DNA of 64,000 nucleotides from Winogradskyella alexanderae (GCF_020166335.1 NZ_JAIUJR010000011.1:28233-92232), one strand, 5' to 3'; positions 55,093 through 63,058 are shown, numbered from the stretch's first letter. Notes: generated by a model from the letters alone, not told the origin. Numbers and translations: made by a program.

Positions 55093-55476
55093 CTATTTAG
55101 CCATATAGTCTTGCCACTTTATAAGTACATATTTATCATTGCCATTCTCCTTCTTGCTCAAAAATCCATATTCGTAAACAAACAGATAGACATCCCGTTT
55201 TTGGTTCTTCCAATAATGAGTAAAGAAATTCGGGTCGAACCCCTCCTCCATCAATAAGGACTGTCTCACAATGGCTTTTCCGGCTTTGTTGTACTCCTTT
55301 AAAAGCCTGCGGTTTAACCTTAACTGGTTGTCTACCTTGTTGAAAAACCGTTCTGGTCGTTCACGTTCTATTTTATACTGATGGGCACTCTTGCACCTCG
55401 GATCGCAGTACTTTTTATCGATTCTTCCCTTTAATGGCTTGTCACAATTAAGACAATTTTTCTGTAATCTATTCAT
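55093..55476 (-). CDS. Zinc-ribbon protein divergent from the cassette recombinase
   Basis: 127 residues. A Cys4 ribbon at the N-terminus (NCLNCDKPLKG, KKYCDPRCKSAH) is followed by a basic helical region (LRLNRRLLKEYNKAGKAIVRQ) and a C-terminal YLFVYEYGFLSKKENG, YVLIKWQDYM. It is the same kind of protein as 54183-54539. It starts 87 bases from the recombinase start, divergently, with a palindrome between, so it could regulate or assist that recombinase (inference). Confidence 0.72.
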   Translation of the reverse strand: MNRLQKNCLNCDKPLKGRIDKKYCDPRCKSAHQYKIERERPERFFNKVDNQLRLNRRLLKEYNKAGKAIVRQSLLMEEGFDPNFFTHYWKNQKRDVYLFVYEYGFLSKKENGNDKYVLIKWQDYMAK

Positions 55477-55495
55477 TTTTAAACTTAAGTGTATC

Positions 55496-55518
55496 TTATA
55501 CGCAAGTTATGCGTATAA
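55496..55518. promoter_or_regulatory. Operator-like palindrome in the divergent recombinase promoter region
   Basis: TTATACGCA-agtta-TGCGTATAA is a perfect 9-base inverted repeat between the zinc-ribbon gene and the recombinase gene. Its half-site resembles the GTGTATAA box of the downstream cassette palindromes, so either a repressor or the recombinase itself could bind. A TAATTTTG promoter box (55546-55553) lies 10 bases before the recombinase ATG. Confidence 0.55.
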
Positions 55519-55563
55519 TATACGGCTTTTATTTGTTCAATACCCTAATTTTGATATATCAAC

Positions 55564-56697
55564 ATGAAAAACAGGGTACAAATAACACTTAAGCCGTTAT
55601 GGCACAACAACCGAAAATTGGTTACCGTCCACTTTGATTTTAATGAAGAAGTTGAAAACTACGTTAAAGTTTTTGATGGGATGCGCTATAGTAGAACCTA
55701 CATAACTTATTATACGGTTTTTACCAACACTATGGTAAATGAGCTCTTCGAGTATTTTAGAACCAAAAAGTGGTACGTAGATTATTCGGCTTTCAAACAA
55801 AATACTTCCATTTATAAAAAGGAAGTCTATTACATAGACAATTACAAATTGCCGGAATTGAGCAATGACCGCCAAAATGAAATTCAAAAATTTCGCAAGT
55901 GGCTTCAGCAAAAGCGCTTTAGTAAGAATACGGTACATACCTATGTAGAAGTTACAGGGCTTTTTCTACGCTATCTTGAACTGAAAGGGATTGAAGACAT
56001 ATCAGCAAGGAGTATAGAGCAGTTCAATTACGATTTTATTTTTAAAACCAAAAAGTCGGTTTCCTACCAAAACCAATGCATCAGTGGTATTAAACAGTTT
56101 ATTGATTTCAAACAACTTGATATCGATAACGTTGAAATAAAGAGACCAAATAAGGACAAAAAACTACCTAGCGTCCTTAGCAAACAAGAGGTAAAAGCCA
56201 TTTTGGATTCAACCACCAATCTAAAGCACAGAACATTATTGAGCGTAGTCTATTCCGCTGGACTAAGGATCGGAGAAGCTCTGAACCTTAGACCCGACGA
56301 TATCGATACTGCAAGAGGACTAATCCTTATAAGGTCGGCAAAAGGTCGTAAGGACAGGTTTACGCTACTTGCCCCAAGCCTTGTACCTCTTTTAGAATCC
56401 TACAAACAACACTATCAACCTAAACGTTTTTTATTTGAAGGGCGTTCGGGCGAGGCTTATACCCAGGTCAGTGCCAGACAAGTATTGAGAAAAGCATTGC
56501 GGCTTACGGGTATTACAAAATATGTAACCTTACACACACTGCGTCATAGTTTTGCTACCCATCTGCTTGAAGGCGGTACCGACATTAGGTATATACAGGA
56601 ATTGTTGGGGCACAACAGTCCAAAAACCACAATGATCTATACCCATGTATCCTCAACCAATTTAACTGAGATTATAAATCCTTTCGATAATTTGTAA
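55564..56697 (+). CDS. Xer-like tyrosine recombinase, candidate cassette integrase
   Basis: 377 residues. Residues 1-95 are an N-terminal extension absent from XerC/D. About 103-190 is the SAM-like core-binding domain (KFRKWLQQKRFSKNTVHTYV). About 203-377 is the catalytic domain, with Arg235 (SAGLRIGEAL), Lys260 (SAKGRKDRF), His324 and Arg327 (HTLRHSFATHLLEGG), His350 (LLGHNS) and Tyr359 (MIYTHV). Lys to His spans 64 residues, near 72 in E. coli XerD and far below the roughly 106 of IntI1, so the IntI-specific insert is missing. It sits 125 bases before the first cassette junction, in the same orientation. The family is common in Bacteroidota; its role here as cassette integrase is inferred. 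Confidence 0.9.
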   Translation: MKNRVQITLKPLWHNNRKLVTVHFDFNEEVENYVKVFDGMRYSRTYITYYTVFTNTMVNELFEYFRTKKWYVDYSAFKQNTSIYKKEVYYIDNYKLPELSNDRQNEIQKFRKWLQQKRFSKNTVHTYVEVTGLFLRYLELKGIEDISARSIEQFNYDFIFKTKKSVSYQNQCISGIKQFIDFKQLDIDNVEIKRPNKDKKLPSVLSKQEVKAILDSTTNLKHRTLLSVVYSAGLRIGEALNLRPDDIDTARGLILIRSAKGRKDRFTLLAPSLVPLLESYKQHYQPKRFLFEGRSGEAYTQVSARQVLRKALRLTGITKYVTLHTLRHSFATHLLEGGTDIRYIQELLGHNSPKTTMIYTHVSSTNLTEIINPFDNL

Positions 56698-56828
56698 AAA
56701 GTGTCTATATTGAAAATCGAACTATTGAAAGCGAATAATATGGATGAAAAAAATCACATAAAATCATCGTTATCCCTCCAATTTGGGATATTATAGAACT
56801 TTCAATAACGCATATAAACAAGTTGTGC
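56698..56828 (+). other. Candidate attI-like primary recombination site
   Basis: Between the recombinase stop and the first cassette junction lie two direct repeats, TATTGAAAATCGAA (56708-56721) and TATTGAAAGCGAA (56723-56735), 15 bases apart. An inverted copy, CTTTCAATA, lies at 56799-56807. The region ends GCATATAAACAAGTTGTGC, where GTT (56822-56824) is the junction of cassette 1. Direct repeats beside the crossover are also a feature of class 1 attI. The assignment is by position and layout. Confidence 0.5.
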
Positions 56829-56834
56829 ATAATT

Positions 56835-57773
56835 ATGAAAAACATCATCATCATATTAATTTCAGTAATTTCTTTCCAAAGTTTTGGACAAGAAACATCT
56901 GAAAATACCATTAATATTGATTCTTTATTTAATAGCATAATTAAAAACCCAGAAACTAAATTAGACAGGAATAACTATCCGAAAGGTGTTGTCAAAGAAT
57001 TTTACGAATTACAGCAGAAAAAAGATAAATGGACTGCCTTTAAAGAATATTATTCGAATGGAAAAATAAAAGAAAAAGGCGTATTCCTAAATGGCGATTA
57101 TTTCAATTTATGGACTGTCTATAACGAAAAAGGAGACGTAATATCTGAAATTGATTATTCGGATTCTAAAATAATAATTGGAAATCAGTTAGGTTTCGAC
57201 AAATTATTAAATAATTGTAAATCTAAATCTGACAATTTAATAAACGAACATTTTGGGATAGATAGTGGAATAAAATTAAACGCTTCAAGAAGTTATTGGT
57301 ACAGCGAAAATAATTCAGGTACTTGGTTTGAAAAAAGAGATGAACAACCAACTGAATTTCTTTTAAGATATTCGCTTTTTGTATCGGAATTTAATTCATT
57401 TGGAATTATAGAATTACATTTTGATTCTGACTTGAATTTAATTGAGAAAGAAACTAAAGGATTACCTAAAATAAAACCTTATCAATTTAATATTAGCTAT
57501 GACAAAGCAATGGAAATTGCTAAATCTAAAAATTATGGTTCAATCAATCATAAAAATGCTTTTACCGAAAGTGAGTATCTCGATTTAGAATTTGATAATG
57601 ATAATGACACTTACAATTGGGTTATTTCCAATGTTATAAAAACAAAATCATTAGAAAACGAAAATGGTAAAGGCGGAACGATAAATGGAATTGGAACAAC
57701 CTTATCCATTGACTGCCAAACTGGAAATATTGAAGAAACAAAATTTGAACAATCTATAATAATTAGTCATTGA
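56835..57773 (+). CDS. Cassette 1: exported MORN-like protein
   Basis: 312 residues from the ATG at 56835, 13 bases after the junction G; the frame opens upstream at a TTG inside the junction. A signal peptide (IIIILISVISFQSFGQ) is followed by a segment resembling YwqK/MORN repeats (KEYYSNGKIKEKGVFLNG, WTVYNEKGDVISEIDY). A charged C-terminal domain of unknown type follows. The cassette's 5' arm GTTGTGCATA (56822-56831) is the exact complement of TATGCACAAC at 57780-57789. Confidence 0.75.
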   Translation: MKNIIIILISVISFQSFGQETSENTINIDSLFNSIIKNPETKLDRNNYPKGVVKEFYELQQKKDKWTAFKEYYSNGKIKEKGVFLNGDYFNLWTVYNEKGDVISEIDYSDSKIIIGNQLGFDKLLNNCKSKSDNLINEHFGIDSGIKLNASRSYWYSENNSGTWFEKRDEQPTEFLLRYSLFVSEFNSFGIIELHFDSDLNLIEKETKGLPKIKPYQFNISYDKAMEIAKSKNYGSINHKNAFTESEYLDLEFDNDNDTYNWVISNVIKTKSLENENGKGGTINGIGTTLSIDCQTGNIEETKFEQSIIISH

Positions 57774-57779
57774 AATAAC

Positions 57780-57989
57780 TATGCACAACACCGTGTATAA
57801 TTAATTGCTGCGCAAGCTGGTTAACAAGAAGAAATTATCTTACAATTTGTACATTTACCTAAACTGAAAAGTTTGCGATTGCAGCTTCGCATTTTTGCCC
57901 ACTGGGATTTTTCGCCGCAGGCGTCTCATCCTACCGCAAAAATGCTGCGCTTCTAACAGCAACTAATCATACACAAACACGTTGTGGTG
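57780..57989 (+). repeat. attC-like site 1 (longest, about 210 bases)
   Basis: Left end TATGCACAAC then ACCGTGTATAATTAATTGC; right end AGCAACTAATCATACACAAACAC then GTTGTGGTG. GTGTAT pairs with ATACAC and GTTGCT pairs with AGCAAC, giving an imperfect palindrome with unpaired bases. Its left arm matches cassette 1's own 5' arm; its right arm begins cassette 2. It is longer than the other sites because the central part is extended. Confidence 0.8.
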
Positions 57990-58031
57990 CATTTACTCAA
58001 CAAACTCAATAAGACTGAAATTAAAGAAAAT

Positions 58032-58427
58032 ATGGAATCGAACTTTGTGAAAATAGTTGAGTGTTTTAATATCACAGGAATCGGACTTTTAGCAGAGTTG
58101 CAACATAATGTGAACGGAATTCCACCGAATACTGAAATAACTGACTCGACTTCTGACGAAACTTGGATTATTAAAAAAAGAGTTCATCACGGAATTTTAA
58201 TTTTGGACAAATCCGAAAAGTACTTTGAATGTGAAACTGAATCTATGCACGTAGACAGTGTTTTCAAAACACTAACGGAAAGAAAAATAGCAGTGGAAAA
58301 AGAATTGAATAAGAGAAAAAATGGTGTTTATATGTATTTAATTAAGCCTGAGAAGAAAAAACAGAAATTAAAACCTGAAATTGGAACTGAATTAATAATA
58401 AAAAAACGACACCACAACAATGTATAA
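58032..58427 (+). CDS. Cassette 2: hypothetical protein, stop codon inside attC-like site 2
   Basis: 131 residues from the ATG at 58032; a GTG at 57984 within the junction is an alternative that adds 16 residues. No signal peptide. It looks beta-rich at the N-terminus (FVKIVECFNITGIGLLAEL, ETWIIKKRVHHGILIL) with a lysine-rich end. The last seven residues (KRHHNNV) and the stop are encoded within the palindrome, whose left arm CACCACAAC complements the 5' arm GTTGTGGTG. No family is recognised. Confidence 0.65.
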   Translation: MESNFVKIVECFNITGIGLLAELQHNVNGIPPNTEITDSTSDETWIIKKRVHHGILILDKSEKYFECETESMHVDSVFKTLTERKIAVEKELNKRKNGVYMYLIKPEKKKQKLKPEIGTELIIKKRHHNNV

Positions 58428-58546
58428 CCGCAATTACGGCGGATTCGACTACGTCCGAATCCACTCGGAATTGCTAACGTCAGTGTTTAACGGAAAATTA
58501 ACGCATATTAACCCGTAACTGACGGTTATACGAGACCGTTGGCAAC
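58410..58546 (+). repeat. attC-like site 2 (type A)
   Basis: Left arm CACCACAAC, inner box GTATAACCG (58422-58430), matching inner box CGGTTATAC (58523-58531), then GAGACC and the junction GTTGGCAAC. A central hairpin GGATTCG/CGAATCC is embedded. Sites 3 and 7 are nearly identical. Confidence 0.88.
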
Positions 58547-58556
58547 AAGCTGAAAA

Positions 58557-59063
58557 ATGAAATACACTATCATACTAATTTTAATTTTATTCTGTTCAAA
58601 CCAAGAAGAAAACCCAAAATCAATTCCTTCTGACTTGAAAAAAATTGGAGTATCTGACTTCTATGAACCAAATGAAATTTTGAGAATTTGGAGATTTCCA
58701 GAAGGCGGAGCAGTATTTGAGGAATTAATAGAAATAAAGCGGAATGGAAAAGAATGGAAATCTATTCGATATACATATTTACTTGACGAGTTTAGCAACA
58801 AACCTGAATTTCAAAATTTAAGAAAAAAACAAACTCTGAATTTGACAGAGGAACAAATTTTAGAGTTTACCAATGATGAATTATTACAAAAAAATGTAAA
58901 ACCTAATAAAGAAAACCAAATTTTCTTGAGCGATATGTATTTAGCCGAATATCGATTTGATAATCGAGCAAATTATTTTGAGTTCTTTTTAGAAGAAAGT
59001 GGAAATAATAATTCTGCAAAAATGAATTTAATAACGCTTCTGAATGAAATAATAACGGAATAA
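58557..59063 (+). CDS. Cassette 3: exported hypothetical protein
   Basis: 168 residues starting 19 bases after the junction, behind AAGCTGAAAA, a leader shared with cassette 8. A short hydrophobic N-terminus ending ILFCSNQ may be a lipoprotein signal, although Phe before Cys is unusual. The mature protein is acidic with FEELIEIKRNGKEWKSIRYTY. Function is unknown. Its 5' arm GTTGGCAAC complements GTTGCCAAC at 59069-59077. Confidence 0.68.
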   Translation: MKYTIILILILFCSNQEENPKSIPSDLKKIGVSDFYEPNEILRIWRFPEGGAVFEELIEIKRNGKEWKSIRYTYLLDEFSNKPEFQNLRKKQTLNLTEEQILEFTNDELLQKNVKPNKENQIFLSDMYLAEYRFDNRANYFEFFLEESGNNNSAKMNLITLLNEIITE

Positions 59064-59068
59064 AGCCA

Positions 59069-59206
59069 GTTGCCAACAATGTATAACCGCAATTACGGCG
59101 GATTCGACTACGTCCGAATCCACTCGGAATTGCTAACGTCAGTGCTTAACCGAAAAATAGTAATTTAAAACCCGTAACTGACGGTTATACGAGACCGTTG
59201 TACTTC
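59069..59206 (+). repeat. attC-like site 3 (type A)
   Basis: Left arm GTTGCCAAC pairs with the start of cassette 3. The inner boxes are the same as in site 2. The right junction is GTTGTACTTC, opening cassette 4. It differs from site 2 mainly in the short stretch before the right inner box. Confidence 0.88.
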
Positions 59207-59216
59207 ATTTAAAAAA

Positions 59217-59801
59217 ATGACGAATAGAACAGAAAACATAAGAGAATATGAATTGAAAAAGCAAGAGCTTCATCAGAAAGTGATTGCCAATTTATGTTCT
59301 GAATTAAACATTCCTGATTTAAGAGCTGGAAATCTCACAATCAGAGATGAACGGAATTGGAGAACAAATGAAATATGTATTGATTATAGCTGGTTGGTTA
59401 ATATCTCACAGTCGTTTAAAGGCTGGTGTTGGTTGTTCTCAATAAAATTCAATAAAACTCAATTTAGAGAATTTCAAAATCCAGAAAAATTAATTCAAGG
59501 ACTCTTTACCATCGACAACAACGGAGAGATAATTGAATTATACACGGAAACTATAACTGACAAGATTGAAGATAAGATTAGAGACCTAAAATCATACGAT
59601 ATGTTTGATGCGAATCTCGGAATCACTTTAGATGGAGTTGGATATGAATATTTGATATTCGCACCGAATACAGAAATAAAAATGACACTCAATAATCCTA
59701 ATTCTGAGAGTTGGAAAATTTGGGAAAATGAGATTTGGACAATTAGTAAGAAATTAGCCCGAAACTCTGGAATTGACGATTTGAAAGAAATAATTGAATA
59801 A
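59217..59801 (+). CDS. Cassette 4: hypothetical cytoplasmic protein
   Basis: 194 residues with no signal peptide. Helical N-terminus (ENIREYELKKQELHQKVIANLC), then mixed content with WLVNISQSFKGWCWLFSIKFN and a charged C-terminal part ending LKEIIE. No family is recognised. Its 5' arm GTTGTACTTC complements GAAGTACAAC at 59808-59817. Confidence 0.68.
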   Translation: MTNRTENIREYELKKQELHQKVIANLCSELNIPDLRAGNLTIRDERNWRTNEICIDYSWLVNISQSFKGWCWLFSIKFNKTQFREFQNPEKLIQGLFTIDNNGEIIELYTETITDKIEDKIRDLKSYDMFDANLGITLDGVGYEYLIFAPNTEIKMTLNNPNSESWKIWENEIWTISKKLARNSGIDDLKEIIE

Positions 59802-59807
59802 AAAAAC

Positions 59808-59943
59808 GAAGTACAACAACGCATATAGCTTATGGCGGGTGAACGGCTGCCAGCAAGGCTTTCGCTACGTAGCCAGCTTTGGTTTCGGTGGACAGGAAAG
59901 TGCTTCGAAACCCCCACAAGCCATATGCAAACCGTTGGCACAC
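59808..59943 (+). repeat. attC-like site 4 (type D)
   Basis: Left arm GAAGTACAAC, inner box GCATATAGCTTATGGCGGG, right inner box CCCCACAAGCCATATGC, then AAACC and the junction GTTGGCACAC. Its central sequence is unrelated to sites 2, 3, 6, 7 and 8, while the folded layout is the same. Confidence 0.85.
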
Positions 59944-59965
59944 ATATAAAAAAACACGTTCCAAA

Positions 59966-60589
59966 TTGAAAAATAAGATACTTTTTATATTTCTACTTCT
60001 AATTTCATATAGCGGATTTACTCAAAATCTGACTGAAAAAGAATTAGTGATATTGACTTTTGAAATGGACAGAAATAAAGATTCTCACGGAACTTTTATT
60101 TACTATTGGATTACGGAATTAGAAAAATATGAAAACGCAGATGAATATAAAGAACCGAAAATCTATTCTCTCTTTTTACACGAATTAGGAAGTAGCGACC
60201 AACTAGAATTTTGCTGTTTAGGAAAAACATCAGACCCTTATACTTACACGACTGCTTCTGAATTTGATTTTCCCGAAAATCATACTGAATATTTGACTGA
60301 ATTACGTGAATTGGTCAAAAAGAACAGACAGAAAATACAAGTCATCAAGAAAGAATGGAAAAATGGCTACAAAGAAAAAGTAACAGTTTATGCAACAGCA
60401 GTTCGCGGTAAATTGTGTGAGTGTGAATTTGGAGGAAAAAGATATTTAAAAAAAGGCGACCGAATAAATTTTCCGAAAGGGAACTATGAGATATTAAAAA
60501 ACTATCTGACTAAAGATAAACGGATTTTACTCTTTAAAGACTTTTCGGATTTTGATTATTCAAATACTGCTTATAGAACTGGTAAATAA
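59966..60589 (+). CDS. Cassette 5: exported hypothetical protein, TTG start
   Basis: 207 residues from the TTG at 59966, 32 bases after the junction. The frame extends upstream to an ATG at 59879, but that lies inside the preceding palindrome and would add residues before the signal peptide (ILFIFLLLISYSGFTQ). The mature part is lysine-rich with three cysteines (FCCLG, KLCECEFGG). Function is unknown. Its 5' arm GTTGGCACAC complements GTGTGCCAAC at 60600-60609. Confidence 0.66.
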   Translation: MKNKILFIFLLLISYSGFTQNLTEKELVILTFEMDRNKDSHGTFIYYWITELEKYENADEYKEPKIYSLFLHELGSSDQLEFCCLGKTSDPYTYTTASEFDFPENHTEYLTELRELVKKNRQKIQVIKKEWKNGYKEKVTVYATAVRGKLCECEFGGKRYLKKGDRINFPKGNYEILKNYLTKDKRILLFKDFSDFDYSNTAYRTGK

Positions 60590-60599
60590 AAATAAATAC

Positions 60600-60740
60600 G
60601 TGTGCCAACAAGGTGTATAATTCATTGCTTCTGAAATTCCTAATCGGAATTTCCTCGCAAATGTACTATCTTGGTTTATTAATCTGAAAATCCTCACGGA
60701 TTTTCACGCAACGAAACCATACACATAACCGTTACAAACA
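60600..60740 (+). repeat. attC-like site 5 (type C)
   Basis: Left arm GTGTGCCAAC, then AAGGTGTATAATTCATTGC. Right part GCAACGAAACCATACACATAACC, then the junction GTTACAAACA. It shares inner boxes with sites 1 and 9. Confidence 0.85.
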
Positions 60741-60761
60741 ATTTAAACCAAACTTTACGAA

Positions 60762-61193
60762 ATGAAAAAACCTAAATTACTTTTTGGAATCTTAATTGGA
60801 TTTCTAATTCTATCTTGTTCATCCGATGATGATTCTAACGATACCAATCAGGACGATTTGGTTGGAACTTGGAACCTTGTATCAATTGAAAATCAGGGAA
60901 ACGATGTTATGGTCATCGACTGCCAAACAGAACAGAATATTGTTTACAATTCAAATAATTCAGGTACAGAAAAAGCACCAGAAGAAATTTCACAAACACC
61001 TTGTGAATTTAATAATGTTCCTTTCAGTTGGATAAGAAACGGAAACCAAGTAACTATAACAGTCGACCAAGAGGGAACTTTCGTAAATGAGATATTATTA
61101 CTAACTGAAAATAATTTGGAAATAGTAGTTACAGAAATGAACGGAACACCAGTTCCACAAAACGAACAAGAAATATTTAAATATGAGAAATAG
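60762..61193 (+). CDS. Cassette 6a: lipocalin-like lipoprotein
   Basis: 143 residues. A lipoprotein signal ends FLILSCSSDDDSND, the standard flavobacterial surface-lipoprotein form. Then LVGTWNLVSIENQG opens a lipocalin-like barrel with strands RNGNQVTITVDQEG and NNLEIVVTEMNG. It overlaps the next gene by 11 bases, so this cassette carries a two-gene unit. Confidence 0.78.
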   Translation: MKKPKLLFGILIGFLILSCSSDDDSNDTNQDDLVGTWNLVSIENQGNDVMVIDCQTEQNIVYNSNNSGTEKAPEEISQTPCEFNNVPFSWIRNGNQVTITVDQEGTFVNEILLLTENNLEIVVTEMNGTPVPQNEQEIFKYEK

Positions 61194-61788
61194 AATTGCA
61201 TTATTTATTGTGTTCATCATCTGTTTTACTTCGAGTTATTCGCAAACTAAATTTGGTGCTACACTTGGGTTGAACACCTCACGATTTACAGACGGATTTA
61301 AAACTGTAAATGGTTCTTACTTTAATTTCTCATCGACAGGATTAAGTATAGGTGCATTTGCCGAATTTGAAATTAGCGAAAAGATTAAGTTTTACCCAAA
61401 AATAATCTATAATCAAATTGCCGACCGAGAAAAAGATTTTGGAAACGTAGATGAACGTGGACTTGACATCAGTACAATTGATTACAAATTGGATTATCTT
61501 TCAATTCCATTAAACTTTAGATTTTTTAGTAAACCATATTTAACCGTTGGACCACAAATTGGAATCTTACTATCAGAAAAAGCAGAGAGTTTGGATTTAG
61601 GAGATGTAAAAACAAGCGTTGATTTTGGTGGTAATTTTGGAATTGGCTATCCGATTCAAGATTTTAGAATTGAGCTAACATTTTATCAAGGATTTAGCAC
61701 ATTACTCGAAATTGAACGTGAATTTAATGACGACATTGACACTCGAAATACCTATGTGAATTTCAGTGTTGGATATATAATAAAATAA
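61183..61788 (+). CDS. Cassette 6b: outer-membrane beta-barrel protein
   Basis: 201 residues with a signal peptide ending TSSYSQ. Alternating strands (FGATLGLNTSRF, LSIGAFAEFEISEKIKFYP, YLSIPLNFRFFSKPYLTVGPQIG) match the PorT-like/opacity-type barrel family, ending YVNFSVGYIIK as expected for an outer-membrane terminal strand. Translationally coupled to the lipoprotein upstream, so the two probably act together at the outer membrane. The cassette's 5' arm GTTACAAACA complements TGTTTGTAAC at 61793-61802. Confidence 0.82.
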   Translation: MRNRIALFIVFIICFTSSYSQTKFGATLGLNTSRFTDGFKTVNGSYFNFSSTGLSIGAFAEFEISEKIKFYPKIIYNQIADREKDFGNVDERGLDISTIDYKLDYLSIPLNFRFFSKPYLTVGPQIGILLSEKAESLDLGDVKTSVDFGGNFGIGYPIQDFRIELTFYQGFSTLLEIEREFNDDIDTRNTYVNFSVGYIIK

Positions 61789-61792
61789 AAAC

Positions 61793-61933
61793 TGTTTGTA
61801 ACAACGGCTATAGTTCATTACGGCTGAAATTCCTAATCGGAATTTCGAGCCTTTTTACTAAATTTATGGTTACGGCGGAATGATACTCGCGTACCATTCC
61901 GTAACGAAACCATAGCCAAAACCGTTGTGCAAC
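61793..61933 (+). repeat. attC-like site 6 (type B)
   Basis: Left arm TGTTTGTAAC, inner box GGCTATAGTTCATTACGG, right inner box CCGTAACGAAACCATAGCC, AAAACC, junction GTTGTGCAAC. A central hairpin AAATTCC/GGAATTT is present. Nearly identical to site 8. Confidence 0.88.
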
Positions 61934-61940
61934 ATTTGAA

Positions 61941-62354
61941 ATGACATCAATGAGAATTATTAAAATATTAATCGGATTATTAATGGCAGTATTCTCTTTG
62001 GTTATAATCTGGTTTTATGTTTCAAATACATACGTTCTACCTTGGGAAAAAAAAGAAGTAATTCAAACAACACTTGAATGGGGAGGATTGAACGACTTGC
62101 CAAACGAAATTCAAAACTTAAAACTTGACAAAAAAGGAAGTATGTTTACTAGACAATTCATAATTGAATTTGAAGTTGATGATTCAAATAAAATATCGGA
62201 TTGGATAAAAAAAAGTAAACGATTAAAGAATAACATTCCGAAATTGAAAGGCAACACTAAAATTTATGAAATTTATCCAGGAGAAAATGACTCATATGGT
62301 GGACGAGTAGAAATTGAAGGCAAAAAAGTAAAAATTGATATGAGTTGGAGTTAA
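61941..62354 (+). CDS. Cassette 7: membrane-anchored hypothetical protein
   Basis: 137 residues from the ATG at 61941, 17 bases after the junction. One N-terminal membrane helix (IIKILIGLLMAVFSLVIIWF) precedes an alpha/beta domain with FTRQFIIEFEVDDSNKI and YGGRVEIEGKKVKIDMSW. Function is unknown. Its 5' arm GTTGTGCAAC complements GTTGCACAAC at 62361-62370. Confidence 0.7.
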   Translation: MTSMRIIKILIGLLMAVFSLVIIWFYVSNTYVLPWEKKEVIQTTLEWGGLNDLPNEIQNLKLDKKGSMFTRQFIIEFEVDDSNKISDWIKKSKRLKNNIPKLKGNTKIYEIYPGENDSYGGRVEIEGKKVKIDMSWS

Positions 62355-62360
62355 AAAAAC

Positions 62361-62497
62361 GTTGCACAACAATGTATAACCGCAATTACGGCGGATTCGA
62401 CTACGTCCGAATCCACTCGGAATTGCTAACGTCTGTGCTAAAACGAAAATTAAAGCATACTAACCCGTAACTGCGGTTATACGAGACCGTTGTACGC
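62361..62497 (+). repeat. attC-like site 7 (type A)
   Basis: Left arm GTTGCACAAC, the same inner boxes as sites 2 and 3 (with GTAACTGCGGTTATAC, two bases shorter), junction GTTGTACGC. Confidence 0.88.
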
Positions 62498-62507
62498 AAG
62501 CTGAAAA

Positions 62508-62912
62508 ATGAGCAAAACGATAGACGAAATAGTAAACCGACTAAAGAAATATCCTGAAGCGGAATATGAATTAAATGCGGAATCAATAACTGTGAATCCG
62601 AAAAATGAAAAAGGATTTCCAGTCACTCTGACAGATAACGGAAATGGTGGATTTACTGTTGCGTTTGACTTTTGGCACGAAGAATTTGATAATGAAAATG
62701 ACGCTCTGAATTGCTTTGCGTTTGGACTTTCCAAAGATTGTCGTCTGAAATTGACAAAAAAAGGAAATCGACCAATAAAATGGACTGTGGAATCTAATAA
62801 CAACGGAAAATGGATTGAGGACAGCACCACAGGATTAATAAACTTATCGTTTTGGAAAAAATCGGAATTTGAATTTTTGCAAAATGATTTAATAAAAAGT
62901 ATTGCGGAATAA
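62508..62912 (+). CDS. Cassette 8: hypothetical cytoplasmic protein
   Basis: 134 residues behind the same AAGCTGAAAA leader as cassette 3. No signal peptide. Pattern: helix (TIDEIVNRLKKYPEAEY), strands (FPVTLTDNGNGGFTVAFDFWHEEF), DALNCFAFGLSKDCRLKLTKKG, a strand and a helical end. It resembles small immunity-like or stress-related proteins in size and acidity only; I cannot assign a family. Its 5' arm GTTGTACGC complements GCGTACAAC at 62919-62927. Confidence 0.68.
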   Translation: MSKTIDEIVNRLKKYPEAEYELNAESITVNPKNEKGFPVTLTDNGNGGFTVAFDFWHEEFDNENDALNCFAFGLSKDCRLKLTKKGNRPIKWTVESNNNGKWIEDSTTGLINLSFWKKSEFEFLQNDLIKSIAE

Positions 62913-62918
62913 AAGCCA

Positions 62919-63058
62919 GCGTACAACAACGGCTATAGTTCATTACGGCTGAAATTCCTAATCGGAACTTCAAGCCTTTTTGCTAAATTTATGGTTACGG
63001 CGGAATGATACTCGCGTACCATTCCGTAACGAAACCATAGCCAAAACCGTTGGCAATA
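62919..63058 (+). repeat. attC-like site 8 (type B)
   Basis: Left arm GCGTACAAC, then the same body as site 6 with about three base differences, and the junction GTTGGCAATA. Confidence 0.88.

Noticed and set aside
55564..56697. Calling the recombinase a true IntI or a housekeeping XerC/D
   Set aside because: The IntI-specific insert is missing, and the 95-residue N-terminal extension and local context do not fit chromosomal XerC/D.
56705..56938. Reverse-strand frame of 77 codons over the recombinase/cassette 1 boundary
   Set aside because: It overlaps the candidate attI and the signal-peptide region of cassette 1, has no coding character and is antisense to a better gene.
62477..62929. Reverse-strand frame of 150 codons over cassette 8
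   Set aside because: It is the antisense shadow of the cassette 8 gene, which has the right position after its junction and a shared leader.
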